Assembly (NCBI GenBank): GCA_963545585.1
Contig: CAUUKX010000072.1
Location: 1-10,781 of the forward strand
Reading direction: 5' to 3'
DNA length: 10,781 nt
Source of the DNA: W11650 sp963545585
GTDB taxonomy: Bacteria > Bacillota > Clostridia > Lachnospirales > Vallitaleaceae
Part shown: positions 1 through 6,453 of the stretch, piece by piece
Position numbering within the stretch: the stretch's first letter is position 1
Layout of the letters: the number at the start of each line of letters is the position of its first letter
The notes under the pieces: generated by a model
Seen by the model: only the letters and a program-made list of their open reading frames with translations
The model's database searches: none
Told to the model about the DNA's origin: nothing
Position numbers and translations under genes: made by a program

Positions 1-48
1 AAATACCTGCTTGTCTGAACTGTAACCAAATAAAAGGAGGAAATTTTT

Positions 49-1158
49 ATGAAAAAGTTAATTGCACTGGTATTAGCATTGCTGCTGTTAGTTGGCTGCG
101 GCGAGGCGGCAAAGGCTCCGGCTGATAATTCGGCCAAGGACACATCCAAGGACACATCCAAGGACACATCTAAGGATACATCCAAGGAGGCTTCCGGCAA
201 AGAAGCGCAGACCAATACGGCCAAAAAGAAAATCGCATTAGTTTGTGACGTGGCCGGTACGCAGGTTTTTGTGCTGAGTATGATTGACGGCTTAAATGCG
301 GCGGCCGAAAAATACGGTTTTGAAAAGACGGTAGCCGAATGTGCCGACAGCGCTGCTTACGAAGATGCCATTCGGGCGTTGGTTGAGGAGAATTATGACC
401 TGATTATCGTTGGCGGCTGGCAGGGAGGCGAAGCGCTGAATAAAATTGCGCAGGAGTTCCCTGACAAATGCGACTATGCTTTGGTTGACTCAACGGTTGA
501 TGCGGCCAATGTCAAATGTATTTCTTACCGTGAGCAGGAAGGCGCATATTTGATTGGTATGATTGCGGCTTCAGTTATCGATAAGGGCGAGCATATGTAC
601 GGCGCAGTGCACGTCAATCAGGGTCCGGGTTCTTGGAAATGGCGTTACGGCTATCAAGAAGGCGTAAAATCGATAGATCCGGAGGCGACCTTTACCTTTA
701 ACTATACCGGCAGCTTCAATGATCCTGCCAAAGCCAAGGAATACGCTTTGCAGCAGTACGCAGCTGGTGCCCGGTTCATTAATGCAGCAGCAGCTGGCGG
801 TGACAGCGGCGTATTTGAAGCGGCGTTGGAAAAAGGTTTTTGTACTTCCGGTCAGGACGTGGATTTGACTACGCCGGATAATCCCTATGTTGTCAGCTGT
901 CAAATTAAAGATACGAAAGCAACGCTGGAATATGTCTGCCAATTATACATGGAAAATAAGTGGTCGGCTGATAACGAGGAATGGGGGATTGCTGAGGGCA
1001 CGATTGGTGCAGTTTACATCACGCACAACAGCAAGAATCCGATGAGCGATAAAATCAGTGAGGAATCCTTAAAGGCCATCAAAGCGGCAGCGGAAGACAT
1101 CCGAACCGGCAAGCTAAATATGAGGAATTTCCCGACTGAAGAAGAGTACGGTAAATAA
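49..1158 (+). CDS. BMP/PnrA-family solute-binding lipoprotein of a nucleoside-type ABC importer
   Basis: This is probably the extracellular, lipid-anchored ligand-binding subunit of the importer encoded just downstream. Seen: a short basic N-terminus, a Leu/Val-rich core and a lipobox ending LVGC, with the lipid-modified Cys at residue 17. A low-complexity linker (residues about 20-60) with KDTS repeats follows, then a two-lobed binding domain from about residue 62. Family-like patterns are REQEGAYLIG in the middle, the GYQEGVK helix after a Trp-rich stretch, and GSFNDPAKAKEYALQQYAAGA followed by GVFEAALEKG. The length of 369 aa is normal for the family. The start is supported by AGGAGG at 35-40, 8 nt before the ATG. 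Odd: the usual DKSFN-type ligand motif after the first beta strand is replaced by CDVAGTQVFVLS (residues 66-77), so the ligand may not be a standard purine nucleoside. Only 48 nt of upstream DNA is in the window, so no promoter or riboswitch can be judged. Confidence 0.9.
   Translation: MKKLIALVLALLLLVGCGEAAKAPADNSAKDTSKDTSKDTSKDTSKEASGKEAQTNTAKKKIALVCDVAGTQVFVLSMIDGLNAAAEKYGFEKTVAECADSAAYEDAIRALVEENYDLIIVGGWQGGEALNKIAQEFPDKCDYALVDSTVDAANVKCISYREQEGAYLIGMIAASVIDKGEHMYGAVHVNQGPGSWKWRYGYQEGVKSIDPEATFTFNYTGSFNDPAKAKEYALQQYAAGARFINAAAAGGDSGVFEAALEKGFCTSGQDVDLTTPDNPYVVSCQIKDTKATLEYVCQLYMENKWSADNEEWGIAEGTIGAVYITHNSKNPMSDKISEESLKAIKAAAEDIRTGKLNMRNFPTEEEYGK
136..195 (+). repeat. 12-bp tandem repeat encoding the KDTS linker of the lipoprotein
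   Basis: Five consecutive 12-bp units of AAGGACACATCC type lie in frame. Units 1 and 2 are identical, units 3 and 4 each differ by one base, and unit 5 is degenerate (AAGGAGGCTTCC). They encode KDTS four times and then KEAS (residues 30-49), in the hydrophilic tether between the lipidated Cys and the binding domain. Because the unit is a multiple of 3, gain or loss of units would change linker length without a frameshift. Confidence 0.93.
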
Positions 1159-1172
1159 GAAACGCTGGATAA

Positions 1173-1230
1173 GCAAAACGGCAGATGCGGCAGAAGAATA
1201 AGGTTTTGACAGTATTCTTCTGCCGTTTGC
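1173..1230 (+). promoter_or_regulatory. Intercistronic hairpin, possible partial terminator or mRNA stabiliser
   Basis: A perfect 13-bp stem, CGGCAGAAGAATA (1188-1200) with TATTCTTCTGCCG (1213-1225), encloses a 12-nt loop. It is followed only by TTTGCTGCC, not a long T-run, so full termination is unlikely. A second, mutually exclusive pairing exists: GCAAAACGGCAG (1173-1184) with CTGCCGTTTGC (1220-1230), with one bulged A. The site lies between the binding-protein gene and the ATPase gene. In many ABC operons such a hairpin lets the binding protein be made in excess over the membrane parts. That role is inferred here. Confidence 0.65.
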
Positions 1231-1263
1231 TGCCTGTAACGGTATGACAAGGGATTGAGGTGA

Positions 1264-2781
1264 TTGGAACTGTTACTGGAAATGAAGCATATCACTAAGA
1301 TATATGGTAATGGCGTACTGGCTAATGATGATATGGGGCTGGAATTGGCTGCATCGGAGATTTTGGCGGTTGTTGGCGAAAACGGGGCTGGCAAATCGAC
1401 TATTATGAAAATCTTATACGGCTTAGAGCAGCCGACGGCCGGGGAAATTATTCTGTGCGGTGAAAAAAAGGTTTTTAAAACGCCGCAGGATGCTATGAAA
1501 AACGGAATCGGCATGGTACAGCAAAATTTTATGCTGCTGCCGCCGTTTACCGTAGCGGAAAATGTTGTTTTTGGCAATGAGCCACGGTGGTCGCATTTGT
1601 TTTTTGACCGAAAAAAGGCTCGGGAAGAGGTGGCCGCACTGAGCAAGCGCTATAGCCTTTCGATTGACCCTGATTTATTGGTGAGCGACTGTCCGGTTGG
1701 TTTGCAGCAGCGCTGTGAAATTCTGAAGGTGCTTTATCAAAATGCCGATATTATTATTTTTGACGAGCCTTCGGCGGTGCTGACACCGCAGGAAGTAGAA
1801 GGGCTCTTAGATACGCTCCGGCATTTGGCTAAAATGGGCAAAAGCATTATTTTGATTACGCATAAATTAAATGAAGTCATGGCGGTCAGTGACCGCTGCG
1901 TGGTAATGCGCAGTGGACGGCACATTGCTACGGTCAAAACGGCTGAAACCAGTGTTAAAGAGCTGTCGGCCATGATGGTTGGCCGGGAGATTGCGGAAAC
2001 GCAGATTCCGCCAGCCGAAATTGGAGAAACGGTGCTGGAAGTAGAGCACTTGGTCATGAATGGCGAAGCAGGCAAGCCGATTTTGAAAGATTGCAGCCTG
2101 CATGTCAGTGCGGGTGAGATTGTTGGTATTGCCGGGGTGTCCGGCAACGGGCAGACGGAGCTTTTGCATGCTATTGTCGGATTGACTTGCGCCGACAGCG
2201 GACGGATTCGTTTATCTGGCCGGGAAATTCAGGGACTTGATGTCCGCACGATTCGCGAGGCGGGCTGTGCGTATGTACCAGAGGATCGCAATACTATGGG
2301 CTGTGCCTTGAAAGCTTCTTTAAGCGAAACTATGCTGATGGCACATCAAAACGAAACCTGCTTTAACCGGGGCGGTATTTTGCAGCACAAAACCATGGCG
2401 GAATGCTTTGGTGATTTGCTGAAACAATACGATGTTAAGTATTCTTCCCAGCAGCAGGCGGCAGGTGAGTTGTCAGGTGGCAATTTGCAAAAGCTGATTG
2501 TGGCACGGGAAATCAGTCATAATGCCAATCTTTTGATTATTTCCGAGCCAACTCGGGGCGTTGACATTGGTGCTATGGAGTTCATCCATAATCAGATATT
2601 AGCACAGCGGGCGGCCGGCGAGGCGATTTTGTTGGTTTCTTCTGATTTGTCAGAACTTTTAAAGCTCTCTGACCGCGTGTATGTGATGTATGATGGCCGG
2701 ATTAACGGCGAATTGACCAGAGCAGAAGCCGTGCCGGAGCAGGTCGGAATTTTGATGATGGGAGGAACCATAGATGGCTGA
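1264..2781 (+). CDS. Nucleoside-type ABC importer, tandem ATPase subunit (NupO/NupA-like)
   Basis: This cytoplasmic subunit carries two fused nucleotide-binding domains and should power the permease pair encoded next. Seen in domain 1: Walker A GENGAGKST (38-46), a family-typical degenerate signature PVGLQQR (144-150), and Walker B with DEP at 167-169, continuing SAVLTPQE. Domain 2 has a lysine-less Walker A, GVSGNGQT (291-298), signature LSGGNLQK (403-410), and a Walker B in which the Asp is Ser (S427, then EPTRGVD). One poor and one good site is usual in the RbsA/YufO-type ATPases, and 505 aa is typical. The start is the rare codon TTG at 1264. GAGGTGA (1257-1263) abuts it and AAGGG lies at 1249-1253. 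CTG 1270 or ATG 1282 are weaker alternatives, the latter cutting into the first beta strand. The 3' end overlaps the next gene by 8 nt, which indicates translational coupling. Confidence 0.92.
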   Translation: MELLLEMKHITKIYGNGVLANDDMGLELAASEILAVVGENGAGKSTIMKILYGLEQPTAGEIILCGEKKVFKTPQDAMKNGIGMVQQNFMLLPPFTVAENVVFGNEPRWSHLFFDRKKAREEVAALSKRYSLSIDPDLLVSDCPVGLQQRCEILKVLYQNADIIIFDEPSAVLTPQEVEGLLDTLRHLAKMGKSIILITHKLNEVMAVSDRCVVMRSGRHIATVKTAETSVKELSAMMVGREIAETQIPPAEIGETVLEVEHLVMNGEAGKPILKDCSLHVSAGEIVGIAGVSGNGQTELLHAIVGLTCADSGRIRLSGREIQGLDVRTIREAGCAYVPEDRNTMGCALKASLSETMLMAHQNETCFNRGGILQHKTMAECFGDLLKQYDVKYSSQQQAAGELSGGNLQKLIVAREISHNANLLIISEPTRGVDIGAMEFIHNQILAQRAAGEAILLVSSDLSELLKLSDRVYVMYDGRINGELTRAEAVPEQVGILMMGGTIDG

Positions 2782-3871
2782 AATAAAAAAAATGATTTTA
2801 TACTTAAAAAACGTTTTGTGGCAGCCGCTGTTGGCCATTGTTTTGGGGCTTTTGGTTGGTGCGGGCGTGATTGTGGTTGTCGGATATAATCCGGTGTCCA
2901 TTTATATTACCATGTTTCAAAAATCTTTTTTTACGCTGCATTATCTTTTGCAGTCGCTGACAAGGAGTGTGCCGATTATTGCCTGTTCACTGGCGATTGT
3001 GGCGGCTTGGCGGGCTGGCTATATCAATCTCGGAGTAGAGGGGCAAATGACCTTCGGCGCTTTTGCCGGAACTTTGGTAGCGGTCTATATGCCGGGACCT
3101 GCTTTTTTGGTAATGATTGTTGCTGCCGCCTGCGGTATGGCGGTCGGTGCCCTTTATGCCATGTTTGCCGCCTTTATTTACGATAAATTTAACGTGTCAA
3201 TTGTCATTTCCACTTTGATGATGAACTATATTGCCACTTATATTACTTCATACTTTATTAATTTTCCGCTGCGGGATACGGCTAGCAGCCATGCAATTCA
3301 AACGAAGGAAATACCAGCAGCCATGCATCTGCCTCGGATTTTATCGGATAAACCTTTTAATTTAGGATTTTTTCTGGTGGTTGGTTTGGTCATAGCGCTG
3401 ATGTTTGTTATTTCTAAAACAAAGTTTGGCTATGAGTCGAAAATGACGGGTCTGAATCCAATCTTTGCGCAGTATGGCGGTGTGAATAAAGGACGCGTGA
3501 TGTATGCGACCATGGCGCTGAGCGGAGCGATTGCGGCAATGGCCGGAATGTTGGAGATTTTTGGCATTAAGTTTCGATTTGTTGAAAGCATGTTTACTTC
3601 GACCAGCTATGCTTGGACGGGGCTGATGGCGGGGCTTATTTCTGCTCTTCATCCGGTGGGGGCTTTCTTTACTTCGGTGTTTTTAGCGGGAATGCAGGTT
3701 GGCGGCCAAAATATTCAGTTATCGACCGGAATTCCGGTACAAGTAGCGACTTTAATCCAATCAACGATTATGCTCTTTGTGTCGGTGCATTTATTTGCGG
3801 GTTTTCAGAAAAAACGCAAACGCAAAGCGGTGGTCGCTTCTAAAAAGGCAGGTGACGGCTCATGGACTTAA
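2774..3871 (+). CDS. ABC importer permease subunit 1 (BPD_transp_2 family, NupP/NupB-like)
   Basis: This integral membrane protein (365 aa) probably forms one half of the translocation channel of the nucleoside-type importer. It is mostly hydrophobic, with about 8-10 predicted membrane segments starting near residue 15, and ends in a basic cytoplasmic tail (KKRKRK near the end). The diagnostic motif is RAGYINLGVEGQM (residues 80-92), conserved in the BPD_transp_2 permeases of BMP and sugar importers. The second permease carries a matching copy, so the two are paralogues. The start ATG at 2774 has GGAGGA at 2761-2766, inside the end of the ATPase gene, and the genes overlap by 8 nt. It overlaps the next permease gene by 10 nt. 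Function is assigned from family and context. The substrate cannot be read from the permease. Confidence 0.92.
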   Translation: MAEIKKMILYLKNVLWQPLLAIVLGLLVGAGVIVVVGYNPVSIYITMFQKSFFTLHYLLQSLTRSVPIIACSLAIVAAWRAGYINLGVEGQMTFGAFAGTLVAVYMPGPAFLVMIVAAACGMAVGALYAMFAAFIYDKFNVSIVISTLMMNYIATYITSYFINFPLRDTASSHAIQTKEIPAAMHLPRILSDKPFNLGFFLVVGLVIALMFVISKTKFGYESKMTGLNPIFAQYGGVNKGRVMYATMALSGAIAAMAGMLEIFGIKFRFVESMFTSTSYAWTGLMAGLISALHPVGAFFTSVFLAGMQVGGQNIQLSTGIPVQVATLIQSTIMLFVSVHLFAGFQKKRKRKAVVASKKAGDGSWT

Positions 3872-4764
3872 ATTTTATTTTAACAGTGGTCAATTCCGCG
3901 CTGCGCTCAACCACACCGATTATGATGGCTGCCTTGGCCAGTGCCATCTGTACCCGTGCGGGTGTATTTAATGTGGCACTGGAAGGTCAGATGCTGATTG
4001 GTTCTTTTGTAGGAATTGCAGTCAACTGGCTTACCCATAGTACAGTGTTGGCGGTGGCGGCGGCGGTAGTGGCCGGCGGTTTGGTCGGCGTGCTGGTGGC
4101 GGTCTTACAGGTGCGTTTTAATGCGGCTGATATTGTTATCGGTACGTCCGTTAATCTCTTAGTGGGAGCGCTGACTTCTATTCTGCTGTTTGTGATATTT
4201 GGGGTCAAGGGCAGTTTTAAAAATCCGGCGCTGATTCCGCTCCACAAGGTAAAATTGCCAGTCATTAGCCAGATTCCGTATTTGTCCACGCTGTTTGGCA
4301 ATTTGTCTGTGCTGGATTATTTGGCGTATGGAATTGCCGTTGTGATGTTTATTTATTTGTTTAAAACCGTCAGTGGTTATCATATGCTGTCGGTTGGCGT
4401 GAAGCGGGAAGCGGCCGAGTCAATGGGCATTTCGGCGCTGCGGCTGCGGATTATTTCGGTCATTGTTTCCGGCTGCTTATGCGGCTTTGGTGGTGTGGTA
4501 CTCAGTATGGGGCAGGTTACGCTGTTTACGGAAAATATGACGGCCGGTCGTGGTTTTATTGGCATGGCGGCTTGTAACTTGGGGCAGAATAATCCGGTTC
4601 TAATCGTGATTGCCAGTATGTTTTTTGGGTTTTGCGATACCTTTGCTTCCATTATGCAAAACCGAATTCCGGCTCAGCTGACCCAATCGGTTCCGTATAT
4701 TTCTACGATTTTGGCTTTGATTGTTTTCAGCCGGAAAAGACAAAAAAGAACGGTTAAGCAATAA
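3862..4764 (+). CDS. ABC importer permease subunit 2 (BPD_transp_2 family, NupQ/NupC-like)
   Basis: This is the second, shorter permease (300 aa) expected to pair with the upstream one as a heterodimeric channel. It carries RAGVFNVALEGQM at residues 32-44, the counterpart of the motif in permease 1, followed by alternating hydrophobic segments and a short basic end (RKRQKRTVKQ). In Bacillus-type nup operons the order is likewise binding protein, ATPase, long permease, short permease, which supports the assignment. ATG 3862 lies inside the end of the preceding gene (10-nt overlap), with AGGTGA at 3850-3855 as ribosome binding site, so translation is probably coupled. A 37-nt gap with no terminator-like hairpin separates it from the aldolase gene. 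Confidence 0.92.
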   Translation: MDLNFILTVVNSALRSTTPIMMAALASAICTRAGVFNVALEGQMLIGSFVGIAVNWLTHSTVLAVAAAVVAGGLVGVLVAVLQVRFNAADIVIGTSVNLLVGALTSILLFVIFGVKGSFKNPALIPLHKVKLPVISQIPYLSTLFGNLSVLDYLAYGIAVVMFIYLFKTVSGYHMLSVGVKREAAESMGISALRLRIISVIVSGCLCGFGGVVLSMGQVTLFTENMTAGRGFIGMAACNLGQNNPVLIVIASMFFGFCDTFASIMQNRIPAQLTQSVPYISTILALIVFSRKRQKRTVKQ

Positions 4765-4801
4765 AAGAATAAATGATTTTCTATGGATAAGGAGTAGGAT
4801 T

Positions 4802-5443
4802 ATGTTATTGGAAAGAGAAAGAAAAGACATTGTTGAATACGGTAAACGGATGATTGAGCGGGGACTGACTACCGGCAGCGGCGGCAATATCAGTATTTAT
4901 GACCGTAAGCAGGGGCTGGTAGCGCTGACACCAAGCAGTATGGACTATGCCGATATTCGGCCGGAAGATGTGGTTCTCATGGATTTGGACGGTAATATTA
5001 AAGACGGGATTCGCCGTCCGTCTACTGAGATTAATATGCATTTGCTGGTTTATCGGAATCGGCCGGATGTGAATGCCATTGTCCATACCCATTCGATTTA
5101 CTGCACGGCGATTGCCTGCATGGGCTGGGATCTTGAGCCGGTACATTATATGCTGGCCATTGCCGGAAGAGGGGTAAAATGCTCAAAGTACGCAACGTAT
5201 GGTACGCCGGAGCTGGCGCAGTATGCGCTGGAGGCAATGGGGGATAATGGTGCTTGCCTCTTGGGGAATCATGGCGTGCTGACTGCTGGTTCAAGTTTAG
5301 AGCAGGCGTTTGCCATTGCCGAGCATTTAGAGTTTGTTGCCAAACTCGTCTGCATTACCAAAAGTATGGGCAAACCCAACCTTTTGACAGACGAACAGAT
5401 TGCGATTGTGGCCGATAAGTTCGGCACCAATCCGTATAAGTAA
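4802..5443 (+). CDS. Class II sugar-phosphate aldolase (FucA / 5-deoxyribulose-phosphate aldolase-like)
   Basis: This is a zinc-dependent class II aldolase of the FucA/AraD fold, expected to split a ketose 1-phosphate into dihydroxyacetone phosphate and an aldehyde. Seen: phosphate-binding TGSGGNIS (24-31), TPSSMDY (43-49), then RPSTE with Glu76, HTHS with His95 and His97, and NHG with His157. This matches the Glu73/His92/His94/His155 set of E. coli FucA. The Glu (rather than the Asp of AraD epimerases) in PSxE favours aldolase over epimerase. The length of 213 aa matches FucA (215). AAGGAG (4789-4794) sits 7 nt before ATG 4802. The frame is open upstream to 4721, but that would overlap the permease and has no better site. 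Being last in a nucleoside-type import operon suggests a ribose-derived or 5-deoxypentose substrate, in the manner of the DHAP shunt or 5-deoxyribose disposal pathways. That is inference. Fuculose, rhamnulose or other substrates remain possible. Confidence 0.88.
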   Translation: MLLERERKDIVEYGKRMIERGLTTGSGGNISIYDRKQGLVALTPSSMDYADIRPEDVVLMDLDGNIKDGIRRPSTEINMHLLVYRNRPDVNAIVHTHSIYCTAIACMGWDLEPVHYMLAIAGRGVKCSKYATYGTPELAQYALEAMGDNGACLLGNHGVLTAGSSLEQAFAIAEHLEFVAKLVCITKSMGKPNLLTDEQIAIVADKFGTNPYK

Positions 5444-5454
5444 ACAGGTATAAG

Positions 5455-5595
5455 CTCAATTTTCCCATGTTCTGCCAAACTATAACATCCTTTTTTAGGC
5501 AGAACGCCCGCCCGGGAAAAAGTGAGAAGCACTTCAGTTAGGGTAGGCCGTCCACCCGGGCAGAAAGCGAAGCTTTCGATTAAGGGAAATTTGAG
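5455..5595. other. Multi-stem structured element in the 3' region after the aldolase gene
   Basis: About 140 nt of non-coding DNA can fold into a closed multi-branch structure. Outer stem: CTCAATTTTCCC (5455-5466) with GGGAAATTTGAG (5584-5595), 11 of 12 paired. Inner stems: GTTCTGCC (5469-5476) with GGCAGAAC (5498-5505); GCCCGGG (5510-5516) with CCCGGGC (5555-5561); AAGTG (5520-5524) with CACTT (5530-5534); GAAAGC (5563-5568) with GCTTTC (5572-5577). A local alternative is GGGT/ACCC (5541-5557). I recognise no Rfam family. It could be a structured RNA in the aldolase mRNA 3' UTR, an independent small RNA on either strand, or a MITE-like dispersed repeat with inverted ends. No clear target-site duplication is seen. 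Confidence 0.5.
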
Positions 5596-5607
5596 TTGCA
5601 AGCTAAA

Positions 5608-5656
5608 AGGAGCTGTGAAGAAATGGAATTTCATTTCTTCACAGCTCCTAATTTTT
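5608..5656 (+). terminator. Strong Rho-independent terminator, probably bidirectional
   Basis: A perfect 18-bp stem, AGGAGCTGTGAAGAAATG (5608-5625) with CATTTCTTCACAGCTCCT (5632-5649), closes a 6-nt loop and is followed by AATTTTT (5650-5656). This ends the import/aldolase operon on the plus strand. Read on the minus strand the same stem is followed by TTTAGC (four A residues at 5605-5608 on the plus strand), so it can also stop the converging DUF4282 transcript, though with a weaker U-tract. Confidence 0.93.
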
Positions 5657-5719
5657 CGTTTGGCTTAAAAAATCAATAAACCGGTTTTTCAAGTCCCAGC
5701 AATTGGTAAGATAAACTTA

Positions 5720-6310
5720 TTATTGCGGGTTATTAGGATTTACCGGAGCGTTTGGGGCAGCAGGTTGTGGTTGCTGCGGTGCTTGCGGCATCGGTTGCTG
5801 CGGCTGCGCTTGCGGCGCTTGCTGCTGCGGAGCAAAACCCTGATTAGGATAGGGGCTTGGCTGTCCCTGCTGGGGGTAACCCGGTTGATTCGGGCCGGGC
5901 TGCGGATATCCGGGTTGCTGCGGCGGATATGGATTTTGCCCGTAACCATAGCCAGGCTGCTGTTGGAAGTTCGGCTGCTGCGGGCGGCCAGCGTTCACTT
6001 CTTTTTTCAGTTCGTCGGTACTGTTTAATACGCCGGTCAGTTCTTTGTCCGGATTGGCCAGTTTAAAGGTGTACTCATAAATACGGAATAGTATTAGAAC
6101 CAGTTCAAATGCAATCCGAAGTACAAAGGGCATCGCAATAAAGCTGGCCAGTGCGGTAAAAGAAGTACTGAGACCACCGAAAGCAAAAACCAGTAGCCCG
6201 GCAATCATTTGCCAAAAGTAGCGAATGGCGAATAAAATCACCAGCACCGGATATAAAATCTTAATAATAGCCGGAGTAATTAAAGTTTCAAAGTTTAAAA
6301 ATTTTTTCAT
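5720..6310 (-). CDS. DUF4282 membrane protein with Pro/Gln/Gly-rich C-terminal tail
   Basis: This small membrane protein (196 aa) has no established function. Residues 1-80 match the DUF4282 pattern: an N-terminal FETLITPAIIKILY segment, two hydrophobic helices (about 18-45 and 53-76) separated by a short Gly/Ser/Thr loop, and the conserved end LRIAFELVLILFRIYEY. A short charged linker follows. From about residue 107 the tail is almost entirely Pro, Gln, Gly, Tyr, Asn and Ala, first with QPGY-type repeats and then with PQQ/PQAP runs. Such tails are probably disordered and may bind partners or the envelope. AGGAGG (6316-6321, read on minus) sits 5 nt before ATG 6310. The longer open frame to 6346 would place the start upstream of this site and is rejected. 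It converges on the import operon and is divergent from the exporter genes. A small stem at 5695-5729 spans the stop codon. Confidence 0.85.
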   Translation of the reverse strand: MKKFLNFETLITPAIIKILYPVLVILFAIRYFWQMIAGLLVFAFGGLSTSFTALASFIAMPFVLRIAFELVLILFRIYEYTFKLANPDKELTGVLNSTDELKKEVNAGRPQQPNFQQQPGYGYGQNPYPPQQPGYPQPGPNQPGYPQQGQPSPYPNQGFAPQQQAPQAQPQQPMPQAPQQPQPAAPNAPVNPNNPQ

Positions 6311-6341
6311 ACTTTCCTCCTCTTTTGCATTATTTCTATGA

Positions 6342-6365
6342 AGCATAACAGAACGAATTTGTCAA
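6342..6365 (-). promoter_or_regulatory. Candidate promoter of the DUF4282 gene (weak)
   Basis: On the minus strand a perfect TTGACA (6365-6360) is followed by TGTTATGCT, an extended -10 like element (TATGCT at 6347-6342). The spacer is only 12 nt, well short of the usual 16-18. The TGn-TATGCT element alone might act as an extended -10 promoter. It lies about 32 nt upstream of the start codon. Confidence 0.3.
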
Positions 6366-6453
6366 TATCCGCTCCCAGTATTATTTTACTGTAATTCAGG
6401 GAAAAAAGCAAGTAAATTTTGTTTCGCCAAAAGCGGGGGTAAAGGGTGGTAAA

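Noticed and set aside
1..48. Promoter or purine riboswitch before the binding-protein gene
   Set aside because: Only a ribosome binding site is visible in these 48 nt. Any regulatory element would be upstream of the window.
1014..1646. Long minus-strand open frame across the binding-protein end and the ATPase start
   Set aside because: It is a shadow of two well-supported plus-strand genes and crosses the intercistronic hairpin. The translation shows no domain.
3613..3971. Short plus-strand frames at the permease junction
   Set aside because: They are out-of-frame readings of two permeases with clear motifs, starts and coupling overlaps.
4721..4801. 27-residue N-terminal extension of the aldolase frame
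   Set aside because: It would overlap the permease gene, has no better ribosome binding site, and makes the protein longer than FucA. AAGGAG 7 nt before ATG 4802 fits the usual 213-215 aa length.
5455..5595. T-box or other named riboswitch
   Set aside because: No T-box AGGGTGG core or other consensus I know is present, and the element follows rather than precedes a gene on the plus strand.
5678..5687. Palindrome AAACCGGTTT as an operator or terminator
   Set aside because: It is a 10-nt palindrome with no loop and no promoter nearby. Palindromes of this length occur by chance.
5723..6028. Arg/Leu-rich open frame on the plus strand opposite the DUF4282 tail
   Set aside because: It is the antisense reading of low-complexity Pro/Gln codons, with no ribosome binding site or family-like pattern.
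6311..6346. 12-residue N-terminal extension of the DUF4282 protein
   Set aside because: The strong AGGAGG lies inside this extension, 5 nt before ATG 6310, and the conserved domain begins right after that ATG.
6376..6391. Inverted repeat CAGTA-N6-TACTG as an operator for the DUF4282 gene
   Set aside because: It is only 5 bp per arm in AT-rich DNA and not aligned with a convincing promoter.
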